Source of the DNA: Pedobacter schmidteae
GTDB taxonomy: Bacteria; Bacteroidota; Bacteroidia; Sphingobacteriales; Sphingobacteriaceae
NCBI GenBank assembly: GCA_945901155.1
Contig: CAMDKO010000013.1
Location: 1 to 42,467 of the forward strand
Direction: 5' to 3'
DNA length: 42,467 bases
Shown piece after piece: positions 1 through 8,225 of this stretch. The notes under the pieces are model-generated. The model saw only the letters and a list, made by a program, of their open reading frames with translations. It had not been told where the DNA came from and searched no databases. A program made the position numbers and the translations under genes. Each line of letters begins with the position of its first letter. The first letter of the stretch is position 1.

Positions 1-2393
1 ATTTTTAATGAGGCATTATTATTCTGTGGCAATCCAATAATTCTGTCAAAATTCTGAAAATATCCAAGCCTATTCTCTTTTTCCATGTCTTGCGCAACAT
101 TTTTATAAGCTAAACTTAATTCGCTGCCGGGGGCAAAGCGCCAGGAATAAATAAAATCTATATTAAAAACATTGTAATTGGTATGTGTACCCTTAAATTC
201 AGCGCCATCATGGCTCTGTAACCCGCCATCAGCAGTAAGAATATAATATTCTTTATTTCTACGGTTTGACCAGTAATGTCTTACCCTTACCATTAAACCC
301 ATACGGCTATTAAAAGTATAAGTAGCATCTATGGCACTTTCCACCGTGCTCCTATCAAACCTTGAAAATATTACGTCCTTATTGCCGCTAACACCAAGCC
401 ATGCAGAATAATCATATTGCGGCTGTATATTAAGGTCAAGTCCCAGTGATAGTCTGTTCTTAACCCTGAAATTTTGAAAAATCCCGGCAGTATATCCAAC
501 ACCACTAAACTGCTCCCTGAACCTGGCAGAGAAAAATACGCTTACATTATATTTTTTAGCTCTATTTGATCTTAGCGTAAAATTTCCAGAACTACTGGCA
601 GGAGTACTGAACTCTCGTCCTGCTACACGGGGCTCATAAAAATCCTTTCCAATGAACTGTCGGTAAAAATCCATATTCACTGACCAGAAATTTTTAAATT
701 CAAAATATCCACCGGCAGAAGCTCTTGAAGATTGATAGGTACGTGGATTGAATCGCTCGGTACGAAAAATTCCTAAATAGGTATTAAAGCGGTTAAAAAA
801 TTTACCAGGACTAAAACTATTATACCCAAAATCAATGGAGTTTCGGATGAAGTTATTATTATTAAAATAACCTAGATCTGTGGGGTCATAATTTTCGTCA
901 GTCAGATCATAGGAATAACGCCAGGTAAAATTTCCACTTTTCTTACCTGCTTCAATCTCATAATAATATCCGTTGATAGCAGAATTACCGGGGCTCTCCG
1001 GTCCAACATGACTCAGTTTGGCAGCACCATTGACATTATAAATGTTCTGCTTGTTATTGAGATTAAATAAAAATGCACTCACATTTGCATCATAGGCAGA
1101 TCCCTGTCGCAAAACATTCGTATTTACAAAACTCGCTGAACTATTATTTTTTAGAGATTGATCCAATACCAGAATAGTATAATTGCTTAAGGGTTGTGTT
1201 TCAATCAAACGCTCCTCCCCGGTACTGTTTTGTACTGTGGCATAGCCACGTTTTGTGACCGCATTAAAAAACCCTATACCCATCCCGTTTTGTGAACGGC
1301 CTGAAATTTTTGTAGCATTAAGCAGTTTGCTTTCTAGCTGATTTTCTTTAATGATCTCATTAGGAAGGATCTTCGAAGTAATATTTGCTGAATATGCCGG
1401 GTTAGATCCAATGCGCCTGGAATAAAAAAGATTCCCTTTATTGAATAACTCGGTTCCTTCAGTAAAAAACTGCCTGTTTTCATTGAACCTAACTTCAAAA
1501 GGGCTAAGATTAAGAACCTGATTGTCAGATCGAACCTGTCCAAAATCAGGAACAAGAGTCATGTCAAGAGTATAACTTTGATTGATACCATATTTAATGT
1601 CCATTCCGCCATTGAATGTGCTTGTTGTATTTTTTACTCCGGGCTGATTGTGTGGATAGTTATTCATGGAAGAAGAAAGATAAGGTGAGAAAGACAATCT
1701 CAAAGGCGCCTTAATTCCATTTATTCCATTTAATTCACCTTCTTGATTGATAAAACCAGCAACTTTGGGATCAATAAAATTCCAACTGGTTTGCTGATTA
1801 GTCTTTTGACGGCGACGGGTCATGTTTAACCCCCATTGCTGAACATCATTTGAACCAAACCTAATGGCAGAATACGGAATCTTTAATTCTGCGGTCCAAC
1901 CCAGGCTATCAATTTTTACCTGGCTTTCCCAAACGGCATCCCAGCTAACATCTTCCCTGCCCGACTGCGAGTATTTTGCATCAAACTGAGCACCTGTAGA
2001 GTTCACATAAAAACCAAAGGCATTTATGCGATCTAGATACGTATCAAAAACAATCCCCAGAATATCTGAATTACCAAGCTGGTCGCGGGTTACAATTTCC
2101 CTGACAACACTATCCGGTTCATCATACATTCTGGCACCTATATAAATTGCCGAATTATCATAAACAATTTTAACCTCGGTTCTTCTGTCATGGCTTTCAA
2201 TGCGACCCGGTATTGGTTTAATCTCAATAAATCCACTAGCGGCTTTTACCTCATTCCAAACCCGGTCATTTAAAATTCCATCAATTTTAGGCGAATAATC
2301 TGTCCTGGTTGCAGTAAATTTTTTAATTTCCTGAGCAATACAGCAATTACCAATTAGAACAAAAACTACTATTAATACCCACCCAAATTTCAT
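1..2393 (-). CDS. DUF5916 / CBM9-like outer-membrane beta-barrel protein (3' end outside window)
   Basis: The minus frame is open from an ATG at 2391-2393 to the left edge, about 797 codons, so the C-terminus is missing. It begins with a signal peptide (MKFGWVLIVVFVLIG, then a Cys-Cys-Ile-Ala-Gln cleavage region). Residues ~25-200 resemble the carbohydrate-binding family 9-like domain at the start of DUF5916 proteins: IDGILNDRVWNEV, then YIGARMYD, then FGFYVNSTGAQFD. The rest is rich in alternating aromatic/polar strands with phrases such as LVPDFGQVRSDNQ and FFTEG, as in DUF5916 outer-membrane barrels. Family membership is a pattern match and the substrate is unknown. It is divergent from ffh and shares a 171-bp intergenic region with it. 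Confidence 0.8.
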   Translation of the reverse strand, partial: MKFGWVLIVVFVLIGNCCIAQEIKKFTATRTDYSPKIDGILNDRVWNEVKAASGFIEIKPIPGRIESHDRRTEVKIVYDNSAIYIGARMYDEPDSVVREIVTRDQLGNSDILGIVFDTYLDRINAFGFYVNSTGAQFDAKYSQSGREDVSWDAVWESQVKIDSLGWTAELKIPYSAIRFGSNDVQQWGLNMTRRRQKTNQQTSWNFIDPKVAGFINQEGELNGINGIKAPLRLSFSPYLSSSMNNYPHNQPGVKNTTSTFNGGMDIKYGINQSYTLDMTLVPDFGQVRSDNQVLNLSPFEVRFNENRQFFTEGTELFNKGNLFYSRRIGSNPAYSANITSKILPNEIIKENQLESKLLNATKISGRSQNGMGIGFFNAVTKRGYATVQNSTGEERLIETQPLSNYTILVLDQSLKNNSSASFVNTNVLRQGSAYDANVSAFLFNLNNKQNIYNVNGAAKLSHVGPESPGNSAINGYYYEIEAGKKSGNFTWRYSYDLTDENYDPTDLGYFNNNNFIRNSIDFGYNSFSPGKFFNRFNTYLGIFRTERFNPRTYQSSRASAGGYFEFKNFWSVNMDFYRQFIGKDFYEPRVAGREFSTPASSSGNFTLRSNRAKKYNVSVFFSARFREQFSGVGYTAGIFQNFRVKNRLSLGLDLNIQPQYDYSAWLGVSGNKDVIFSRFDRSTVESAIDATYTFNSRMGLMVRVRHYWSNRRNKEYYILTADGGLQSHDGAEFKGTHTNYNVFNIDFIYSWRFAPGSELSLAYKNVAQDMEKENRLGYFQNFDRIIGLPQNNNASLK

Positions 2394-2531
2394 TCACAAA
2401 TTATCAGGATGCAAAGAAATTAAATTGTACCATAATTCCATACAAAGCGATGTTAATGTTACTCTTTTCTTCCAATTTTTAAGAATCTGGGCAGAATGAA
2501 CAATTATTTTAGTCCTATTGTTCAGAAAGAT

Positions 2532-2539
2532 TAACTTTG
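2532..2539 (+). promoter_or_regulatory. Bacteroidota -7 box for ffh
   Basis: TAACTTTG fits the Bacteroidota sigma-ABfr -7 consensus TAnnTTTG and lies 25 bp before the ffh ATG. I do not see a convincing -33 TTG at the expected ~19-bp spacing; the nearest TTG ends at 2520. Confidence 0.5.
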
Positions 2540-2564
2540 CATGAGCTAAAAGCTGATTTATACG

Positions 2565-3905
2565 ATGTTTGAAAATTTACAGGATAAACTTGATAGAGCC
2601 TTTAAGGTATTAAAAGGGCAGGGAAGCATAACGGAAATAAACGTGGCCGAAACCATGAAAGAGATACGCAAAGCTCTACTGGATGCCGACGTTAACTATA
2701 AAACTGCCAAAGCATTTACCGATGATGTCAAAGAAAAAGCACTCGGACTCAATGTACTGACCTCCATATCTCCTGGACAGTTACTAACCAAACTCATGAA
2801 CGATGAGCTGGCAGCCTTAATGGGCGGAGCTGTTGAGGAATTAACTATTTCTGCAAATCCAACGATCATACTGATTGCCGGATTAAACGGTGCTGGTAAG
2901 ACCACATTTTCTGGGAAACTTGCCAATTATCTGGTAACACAAAAGAATAAAAAACCTTTACTGGTTGCTGGCGACGTTTATCGCCCTGCAGCGATTGATC
3001 AGCTGGAAGTTCTTGGTGGACAAATTGGGGTTCCGGTTTATGCCGACCGCAGTTCCAAAGATCCGGTTGCTATTGCAATGGCAGGGATCGCTGAAGCAAA
3101 AAAGAACGGACAAAATGTAGTGATCATCGATACCGCCGGAAGATTGGCTATTGATGAGGGATTGATGAAAGAGATTGCTGAGGTAAAGTCACAAACCAAA
3201 CCGCATGAAATCCTATTTGTGGTCGATTCAATGACCGGACAAGATGCCGTAAATACTGCCAAAGCATTCAATGACCGCATCGACTTTACCGGGGTAGTAT
3301 TAACCAAATTAGATGGTGATACCCGCGGTGGTGCTGCATTATCCATTAAATCGGTTGTAAATAAACCCATCAAATTTATCGGTACCGGCGAAAAGATGGA
3401 AGCCCTGGATGTGTTTTATCCGGATAGGATGGCCAGCCGTATTCTCGGAATGGGCGACGTGGTTTCGTTGGTTGAACGTGCACAGATGCAGTTCGATGAG
3501 AAAGAAGCCGCAGAACTCCAGAAAAAGATCCGCAAAAATAAATTCGATTTCAACGACTTCCTGAGCCAGATCCAGCAGATAAAAAAGATGGGTAATATGA
3601 AAGATCTGATGGATATGATCCCGGGTGTGGGCAAAGCCATTAAAGATGTAGAGATCGATGACAATGCCTTTACTCCTATTGAATCTATCATCCGTTCCAT
3701 GACTCCTTATGAGCGCGAAAACCCAGATTCAATCAACCAGGGCCGACGATCTAGAATTGCCAATGGTTCTGGAACCAATATCACTGAAGTAAATAAGCTG
3801 ATCAAACAGTTTGAAGATATGCGTAAAGTAATGAAGCAATTCTCAAACCCGGCAGCTGCTGCTAAGATGATGAAGGGGATGCCTAAAATGCCGTTTGGGA
3901 AATAG
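2565..3905 (+). CDS. ffh: Signal recognition particle protein Ffh (SRP54 GTPase)
   Basis: This SRP GTPase binds signal sequences and 4.5S RNA and docks nascent membrane or secreted proteins at FtsY. An N-terminal helical bundle (1-~95) is followed by the G domain: P-loop GLNGAGKT (106-113), DTAGR (189-193), TKLD (247-250) and DTRGG (252-256). A Met-rich M domain follows from ~residue 320, ending in a Lys/Met-rich tail. The 446-aa length is normal. The ATG is preceded by a TAnnTTTG box. Codon use and composition match the flanking host genes. Identification is secure from the motifs. Confidence 0.97.
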   Translation: MFENLQDKLDRAFKVLKGQGSITEINVAETMKEIRKALLDADVNYKTAKAFTDDVKEKALGLNVLTSISPGQLLTKLMNDELAALMGGAVEELTISANPTIILIAGLNGAGKTTFSGKLANYLVTQKNKKPLLVAGDVYRPAAIDQLEVLGGQIGVPVYADRSSKDPVAIAMAGIAEAKKNGQNVVIIDTAGRLAIDEGLMKEIAEVKSQTKPHEILFVVDSMTGQDAVNTAKAFNDRIDFTGVVLTKLDGDTRGGAALSIKSVVNKPIKFIGTGEKMEALDVFYPDRMASRILGMGDVVSLVERAQMQFDEKEAAELQKKIRKNKFDFNDFLSQIQQIKKMGNMKDLMDMIPGVGKAIKDVEIDDNAFTPIESIIRSMTPYERENPDSINQGRRSRIANGSGTNITEVNKLIKQFEDMRKVMKQFSNPAAAAKMMKGMPKMPFGK

Positions 3906-4103
3906 ATTTTATTAAGGTCTTTTTCAGGTTGGAGTTTACCATGCCGGCATTTTTGCTATTTTAGTTTGTACAACACCAACCTCAGTGAAAACCAAAAAGG
4001 AAATTAGGACCGGAAGTGAAATAATACCGTTTACTAAATAAATATTACCATTTACTAAACCCCCGCTCAAAATTAGATCAAATGTCTTTTATATTGGCTC
4101 AAC

Positions 4104-4796
4104 ATGCTAGCAAAGACCTTTGGAAGTGCCGTTTATGGGATCGAAGCAATTACCATAACCATAGAAGTGAACGTTTGTGGAGGGCTAAAATATTTTGTTG
4201 TTGGTCTGCCCGATAATGCGGTAAAAGAAAGTATGTTGCGCATTGAAAGCGCATTAAATAGTTCAATCTATCGCATGCCCAGGAAAAGGATCATCGTAAA
4301 TTTGGCTCCGGCCGATATACGAAAAGAGGGTTCAGCCTATGATCTGCCAATTGCGATCGGTATTTTATCTGCTTCAGGGCAATTTTTCAGCACTAAACTC
4401 GATGAATACCTCATTCTAGGAGAACTCTCTCTGGATGGAGGTATACAGCCTGTAAAGGGGGTTCTTCCCATTGCTATTCAGGGTAAAAGAGATGGATTCA
4501 AGGGTTTGATCCTTCCCAAAGAGAATGCTCGTGAAGCTGCAATTGTAGATGATTTTGAGGTTTATGGTGTGAACAGCATTGCAGAAGTGCTCGGTTTTTT
4601 TGACAATAGCCTTGAACTGCAAAGAACCATCATCAATACTAAAGAAGAGTTCAGCTATAATATCAATAATTACGAAAGCGATTTCTCGGATGTCAGAGGG
4701 CAAGAAAATATCAAACGGGCGCTAGAGATTGCAGCCGCCGGTGGGCATAATGTGATAATAATAGGTAACGATAATACCACTATGTTAACTAATTGA
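4104..4796 (+). pseudogene. comM: comM/yifB, 5' half, interrupted by integrated element
   Basis: This is the N-terminal part of a YifB/ComM Mg-chelatase-like AAA+ ATPase, the hexameric helicase that promotes branch migration during natural transformation. Residues 1-217 are host-encoded: a ChlI-like domain (MLAKTFGSAVYGIEA start, IVNLAPADIRKEGSAYDLPI, LGELSLDGG) and the linker DVRGQENIKRALEIAAAGGHNV. After codon 217 (GTG, 4752-4754) the frame runs into the element, which supplies IIIGNDNTTMLTN and a stop at 4794-4796. Walker A and everything after it are lost, so this product cannot be an ATPase. The remainder lies at 18315-19202; joined at the AT dinucleotide the two halves give 512 aa, the usual ComM length. 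Confidence 0.95.
4730..4785 (+). other. attL: left junction of the integrated element
   Basis: Host comM sequence ends at GTG (4752-4754), followed by AT (4755-4756), which recurs at the right junction (18315-18316). Neighbouring bases differ on both sides (G-AT-A on the left, T-AT-T on the right), so the identity is just the dinucleotide, as expected for a serine recombinase. From 4757 inward, AATAATAGGTAACGATAATAC is the element arm; it mirrors the arm at the right end. The crossover position is deduced from reading-frame restoration and this symmetry, not from an observed empty site. Confidence 0.85.
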
Positions 4797-4799
4797 AAA

Positions 4800-5423
4800 T
4801 CACTTGATTAGTTGAGAAACCTTTAATGTGGTATTGATACTCACATTAGTCATTCGTGATACTTCACGGATAGATAATCCTTTTTCAAGGTATTTGATTA
4901 CTTCGGGGTATTTCTTTATGGTCTTTTCCTTAGTATCTCCTGTGTTCTTTGGACGACCCAACACGACACCTTTATTTTTTAGGTTCTGTAACGCCACCTT
5001 GACCCTTGTTTTGAGTGTATGGGTCTCCATCTTGGCAATCTCCGCCATAAGGGATAGAATTAGTCCTGTAATATGATTTTCTTTACCCGTATCGTCTAAT
5101 GTATGTAGGTTGAGGTTCTGAATGTAAAGAGATACGTTATTCTCCGTTAAAAAGGATAGTAGTTGGTGAAATCCCAAACTGGTTCTACTGATACGACTGA
5201 TTTCCCAACACACCACAACTTGTGGTTTCTTTTCTAAAACAACATTCCTTAATTGAGTAATTCCTTCTCTATCCTCATTTTTCTTCGTGCCGGAGATTGT
5301 TTCTCTAATCGTTTCAATAATTTCCCAATCATTTTTTTTACAAACATCAATCAATAAGTTCTCTTGATGTTCGTATTCTTGGATAAGAGTTGATTTTCTA
5401 ATGTATAAAACTACTTTTTTCAT
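4800..5423 (-). CDS. Small serine recombinase, resolvase/invertase type
   Basis: This 207-aa protein is of the size of Tn3-type resolvases and DNA invertases. The catalytic domain starts with VVLYIRKS (nucleophile candidate Ser11). The helix with WEISRISRTSLGF carries the conserved arginines, and a long E helix (SLMAEIAKMETHTLKTRVKVAL) follows. GVVLGRPKNT leads into a C-terminal helix-turn-helix (GLSIREVSRMTNVSINTTLKVSQL). It could resolve element dimers, invert a segment, or help the large recombinase. It ends 44 bp inside attL and is transcribed toward the junction. Its upstream region holds nested inverted repeats that may be its site. Confidence 0.88.
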   Translation of the reverse strand: MKKVVLYIRKSTLIQEYEHQENLLIDVCKKNDWEIIETIRETISGTKKNEDREGITQLRNVVLEKKPQVVVCWEISRISRTSLGFHQLLSFLTENNVSLYIQNLNLHTLDDTGKENHITGLILSLMAEIAKMETHTLKTRVKVALQNLKNKGVVLGRPKNTGDTKEKTIKKYPEVIKYLEKGLSIREVSRMTNVSINTTLKVSQLIK

Positions 5424-5426
5424 ATT

Positions 5427-5499
5427 GGTTATTTTATATAAAAATAGTCATAATCTGGTGATTACCAGTATATTGTGAATTTATTTTGTAATAATAACC
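5427..5499. promoter_or_regulatory. Nested inverted repeats upstream of the small recombinase (candidate res/operator site)
   Basis: An outer pair, GGTTATT (5427-5433) and AATAACC (5493-5499), encloses an inner perfect pair, CTGGT (5455-5459) and ACCAG (5464-5468), with loop GATT. The two pairs are nearly co-centred (5463 and 5461.5). They lie in the divergent gap between the recombinase and the lipoprotein, where resolvases usually bind. The function is an inference. Confidence 0.35.
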
Positions 5500-5553
5500 T
5501 TAATATATTTTACTTAACTTAGTATATCCTTAATTATTAAACTAAAGTTCTGT

Positions 5554-6894
5554 ATGAAAAAATACTTAAAATATATATTGATAATTTCAATATTCTCATT
5601 TTTTCAAAGTTGTGGAAAAAATACAAATCAGAATGATTTAGAAAAGATAAATCTAAAAGGGGATGTTATATTTGTTGGTTTTGATGAAGGGGGGAAGCTT
5701 AGTAAGGATATTTGGGAGTTTGATAACAATGGAAATTTTATAAGAACAATAGAATATATTGATTATGAAAATCTTATTATTTTGTATGAAACTTCTTTCA
5801 CAAGAGATACCACTAATAAACTAATTACTGAAAACAAACACTGTTTTTTTAATTATGAGAGACAACCCATTTTTCCAATTACAAAAAAATATAATTACCT
5901 AAATGATAAATTATCCACAATAACTTATCAAACAATGACTGGTGATGATGTATCAGAAAAATATAAATACGAAAATGATAATTTAGTAGAAATTAAAGAA
6001 GTATTTTATTCTAAAAATCAAGATTTTAGAAGTTCAATTTCGACAACAAATTTTTTTTATAACAAAAAAAATAATCTAGATTCAACTAAACAAATTACTG
6101 TATATGAAGACGGAGCTATTGGAGGTAAAAACACAAAGATTTATCTGCCAAATGGACTTTTAAAAAGTGATGAAAATTATCTTAACAATTTTGATGAAAA
6201 TAAATCCCTCGAAAATTTTACAGTTTCATTAAGAGAATATAAGTATAATGATAATAATGATTTAGTCGAAGAGAAGGTAACTGATTTGAAAAAAAATGAA
6301 GTTACTCAGTCAATTAATTATAATTATATTTATGATAATAAGAATAATTGGATTGAAAAAACAAAAATCTCCAACGATTCTAAAGATCAAGATGTAGTAA
6401 AGAGGAAAATAATTTATAAAGGGGAAAACTACACAGAATTTATTGCCAAATATGATTTATTCATTTTAACGTACAAATCTAGTTCTAAAGAGTTAGATCG
6501 GAGTTCTATAAAATTAGACGAAGAGTCAACTTCTGTTCCAGTTTTTCAAAGTCAAGATAACGAAAATACAGTTTCTAATAATACCCCACAACAACAGGAA
6601 AAAAGAAAATGTTATGATTGTAATGGAACGGGTCAATGTTCAAAATGTTCTAAACCTCAAAGGGTAAGATATAAACAAGGTGAATCACCGCATGATCACA
6701 ATGAAATCCGACAAGGTATGATTGTTTGCCATCAGTGTGGTGGGAATTTAATGGATTTCGGATCAGATAAAAATAAAAGTTGTTATTTATGTAAGGCGTC
6801 TGGATGGTTGAACTGCCGTGAATGTAATTCAAACGGAAATGGACAACATATTGGTCAATGTCAAACTTGTAAAGGAACGGGATATAGAAATTAA
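5554..6894 (+). CDS. Lipoprotein with YD-like repeats and C-terminal DnaJ-type zinc-finger cysteines
   Basis: Unrecognised 446-aa cargo protein. A lipoprotein signal ends at Phe-Gln-Ser-Cys (lipidated Cys20), so it should sit on an envelope membrane. Residues ~60-310 contain loosely repeated strand-turn units of the form KYENDN, EYKYNDNNDL and YIYDNKNNW, reminiscent of YD/RHS-like repeats. The C-terminal ~95 residues hold six CxxC pairs (353/356, 362/365, 392/395, 410/413, 421/424, 436/439), several in the CxxCxGxG setting of the DnaJ zinc-binding domain. It is the only long gene at the left end transcribed opposite to the recombinases. Its 3' end overlaps the next gene by 4 bp tail to tail. 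The role is unknown. Confidence 0.75.
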   Translation: MKKYLKYILIISIFSFFQSCGKNTNQNDLEKINLKGDVIFVGFDEGGKLSKDIWEFDNNGNFIRTIEYIDYENLIILYETSFTRDTTNKLITENKHCFFNYERQPIFPITKKYNYLNDKLSTITYQTMTGDDVSEKYKYENDNLVEIKEVFYSKNQDFRSSISTTNFFYNKKNNLDSTKQITVYEDGAIGGKNTKIYLPNGLLKSDENYLNNFDENKSLENFTVSLREYKYNDNNDLVEEKVTDLKKNEVTQSINYNYIYDNKNNWIEKTKISNDSKDQDVVKRKIIYKGENYTEFIAKYDLFILTYKSSSKELDRSSIKLDEESTSVPVFQSQDNENTVSNNTPQQQEKRKCYDCNGTGQCSKCSKPQRVRYKQGESPHDHNEIRQGMIVCHQCGGNLMDFGSDKNKSCYLCKASGWLNCRECNSNGNGQHIGQCQTCKGTGYRN

Positions 6895-7136
6895 TTATTT
6901 TCATTTTTTTTATAAATATATCTTTCACAAATACCGGCAATAAAATAACTAATGTGGTCTATCTCTCCGTGAAACCCAACTTTATTGTTTTCAGGAAACA
7001 CATTACTTGATTTCAATTTCTCTTCAATTACTTTTTTAACGAAAAGAACTGAATCCTTTTTTCTTGATTTAGGTTTCACTTTTGGGTCTAATACAATTTG
7101 GAATATCACACCTTCCTTATCTTTTACCTTTTTCAT
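6891..7136 (-). CDS. Hypothetical 81-aa basic protein
   Basis: A small Lys-rich protein (KVKPKSRKKDSVLFVKKVIEEKLK) with an ordinary ATG. It overlaps the 45-aa ORF upstream by 20 bp in another frame and the lipoprotein tail-to-tail by 4 bp. It appears to be the last gene of a short minus-strand series (7945 to 6891). I do not recognise a family. Confidence 0.5.
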   Translation of the reverse strand: MKKVKDKEGVIFQIVLDPKVKPKSRKKDSVLFVKKVIEEKLKSSNVFPENNKVGFHGEIDHISYFIAGICERYIYKKNENN

Positions 7137-7254
7137 TTTCTAAAATATTTTTCGTTGAATTCACTAATCGTTTTAATTGAGTTTCATTTATTATGATTTT
7201 CATTTTTTTTTGTTTTTTTGGTGATTTGTTTACTATTAAATCTGTCATTTTCAT
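7117..7254 (-). CDS. Small 45-aa ORF with a phage-like ITExQL-type segment
   Basis: The minus strand reads MKMTDLIVNKSPKKQKK and then MKIIINETQLKRLVN, ending in EKGKR and TAA at 7117-7119. The second part resembles the short I-I-x-[ET]-x-QLKRL[IV] leader seen in many environmental phage proteins; that resemblance is from memory. An inner ATG (codon 18) begins exactly at this segment and could be the true start. It lies between the 224-aa and 81-aa genes on the same strand, with a 16-bp gap upstream and a 20-bp overlap downstream, which supports a real polycistronic gene. Confidence 0.45.
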   Translation of the reverse strand: MKMTDLIVNKSPKKQKKMKIIINETQLKRLVNSTKNILENEKGKR

Positions 7255-7270
7255 ATTGTGTTGATTAGTG

Positions 7271-7945
7271 TTATCTTGAATTTATAGTTTGGTAAACTCC
7301 AGTTTTATTGTTGATTTTTAATCCAAATGGTATAGGTCTCTGTTCTTTTATCTTATAAATTTCATTGAGGACATCTTCACCAAGTTTTAATACTGGGATT
7401 GATTTACAATCAACAGAAACTCCAATTTTAATTGAGTGTTTGATTTTATCTAGGTTATAAACTCCCAAATATTCAAAGGAATAAGTAAAGTGTTTGTTGA
7501 TTTTCTTTAATCTGTATTTAAGTTGTGTATCCATTCTGACATCAAGATTATCTTTATTGGAGTAGAAAAGGAAATGGTTATTAAAAGTTGGATAGTCATT
7601 TTCGTCTTTTTGTTCTATTGAATAATACCTACATCCGCTTTCAACAAACATTCCCCACCATGAACGATTAGACACTGAACTAATTGATGATAATCCATTT
7701 ATTAGTTCCCTCCCAGTTTTCTTTAATGGATCAAGTGAAAAATGGTGATATGTCTCACGGGTGGGTTTGACGGAAATTACTAAATGGTAGAAATGTTTAG
7801 ATAAGATTTGTATATCCTCTTCTATGCCAAACAACTTTGTAATTCGTGATCTGTTGATCTCATCCCTTTTTGTCTGGCATATTTCACATTCAATAAATTT
7901 CGGACATAGGATTTCGTGGTTTTCAATCATAAGTTTCTTTACCAA
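7271..7945 (-). CDS. Hypothetical protein with weak Rep_1-like organisation
   Basis: Unrecognised 224-aa protein. Its layout recalls rolling-circle Rep proteins of the Rep_1 type. There is a Cys-rich start (C14, C20, C23 with CQTKRDE), a strand HLVISVK (54-60), a W-W-G-M-F segment (96-100), then an acidic stretch with E111 and FNNHFLFY (121-128) at the place where HUH proteins have their His-hydrophobic-His pair. Only one His is present there, so if it is a Rep relative the metal site is altered. The 280 bp upstream contain a perfect hairpin (8001-8018), where an origin could lie. No firm assignment is possible. Confidence 0.6.
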   Translation of the reverse strand: MVKKLMIENHEILCPKFIECEICQTKRDEINRSRITKLFGIEEDIQILSKHFYHLVISVKPTRETYHHFSLDPLKKTGRELINGLSSISSVSNRSWWGMFVESGCRYYSIEQKDENDYPTFNNHFLFYSNKDNLDVRMDTQLKYRLKKINKHFTYSFEYLGVYNLDKIKHSIKIGVSVDCKSIPVLKLGEDVLNEIYKIKEQRPIPFGLKINNKTGVYQTINSR

Positions 7946-8000
7946 TAAATAGATTGGATTTGATAAAGAGTGGTAAATTGAGAGTGAAAAATAAAATTAT

Positions 8001-8018
8001 CTCGTCACGATTGACGAG
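8001..8018. repeat. Perfect hairpin CTCGTCA-CGAT-TGACGAG
   Basis: A 7-bp perfect stem (8001-8007 with 8012-8018) with a 4-nt loop, 55 bp upstream of the 224-aa Rep-like gene. It stands out in AT-rich DNA by its GC-containing stem. It has no T-tract, so it is unlikely to be a terminator; an operator or a replication/nicking hairpin is possible. The surrounding gap 7946-8225 has no gene I can support. Confidence 0.5.
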
Positions 8019-8225
8019 GAGGTCAATCCCTTTTGGATAAATAGGGTTAAAAAGTCACCAGACACCCCATATTTTGATTTTAATATATCGGGAGTGGTAT
8101 TATGAGGTTTCAACGAGTGAGTGTCCCAGATTGACTAAAAATACCCAAAAATTTCTTGATCGTTAGGGACATCCATTTTTTGAATAAAGAATATACAGGG
8201 AGGAAGTAGTGGGATACAGGGGGGT

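Noticed and set aside
1334-1555. 73-aa minus-strand ORF inside the DUF5916 gene
   Set aside because: It lies in another frame of a long open barrel gene and has no recognisable features.
3939-3960. Terminator after ffh at ATGCCGGCAT followed by T-rich sequence
   Set aside because: The palindrome has no loop and the T-run is short, so it would not form a stable terminator hairpin.
6650-6940. 96-aa minus-strand ORF at the lipoprotein 3' end
   Set aside because: It is antisense to the cysteine-rich domain, whose regular CxxC spacing shows the plus frame is the coding one.
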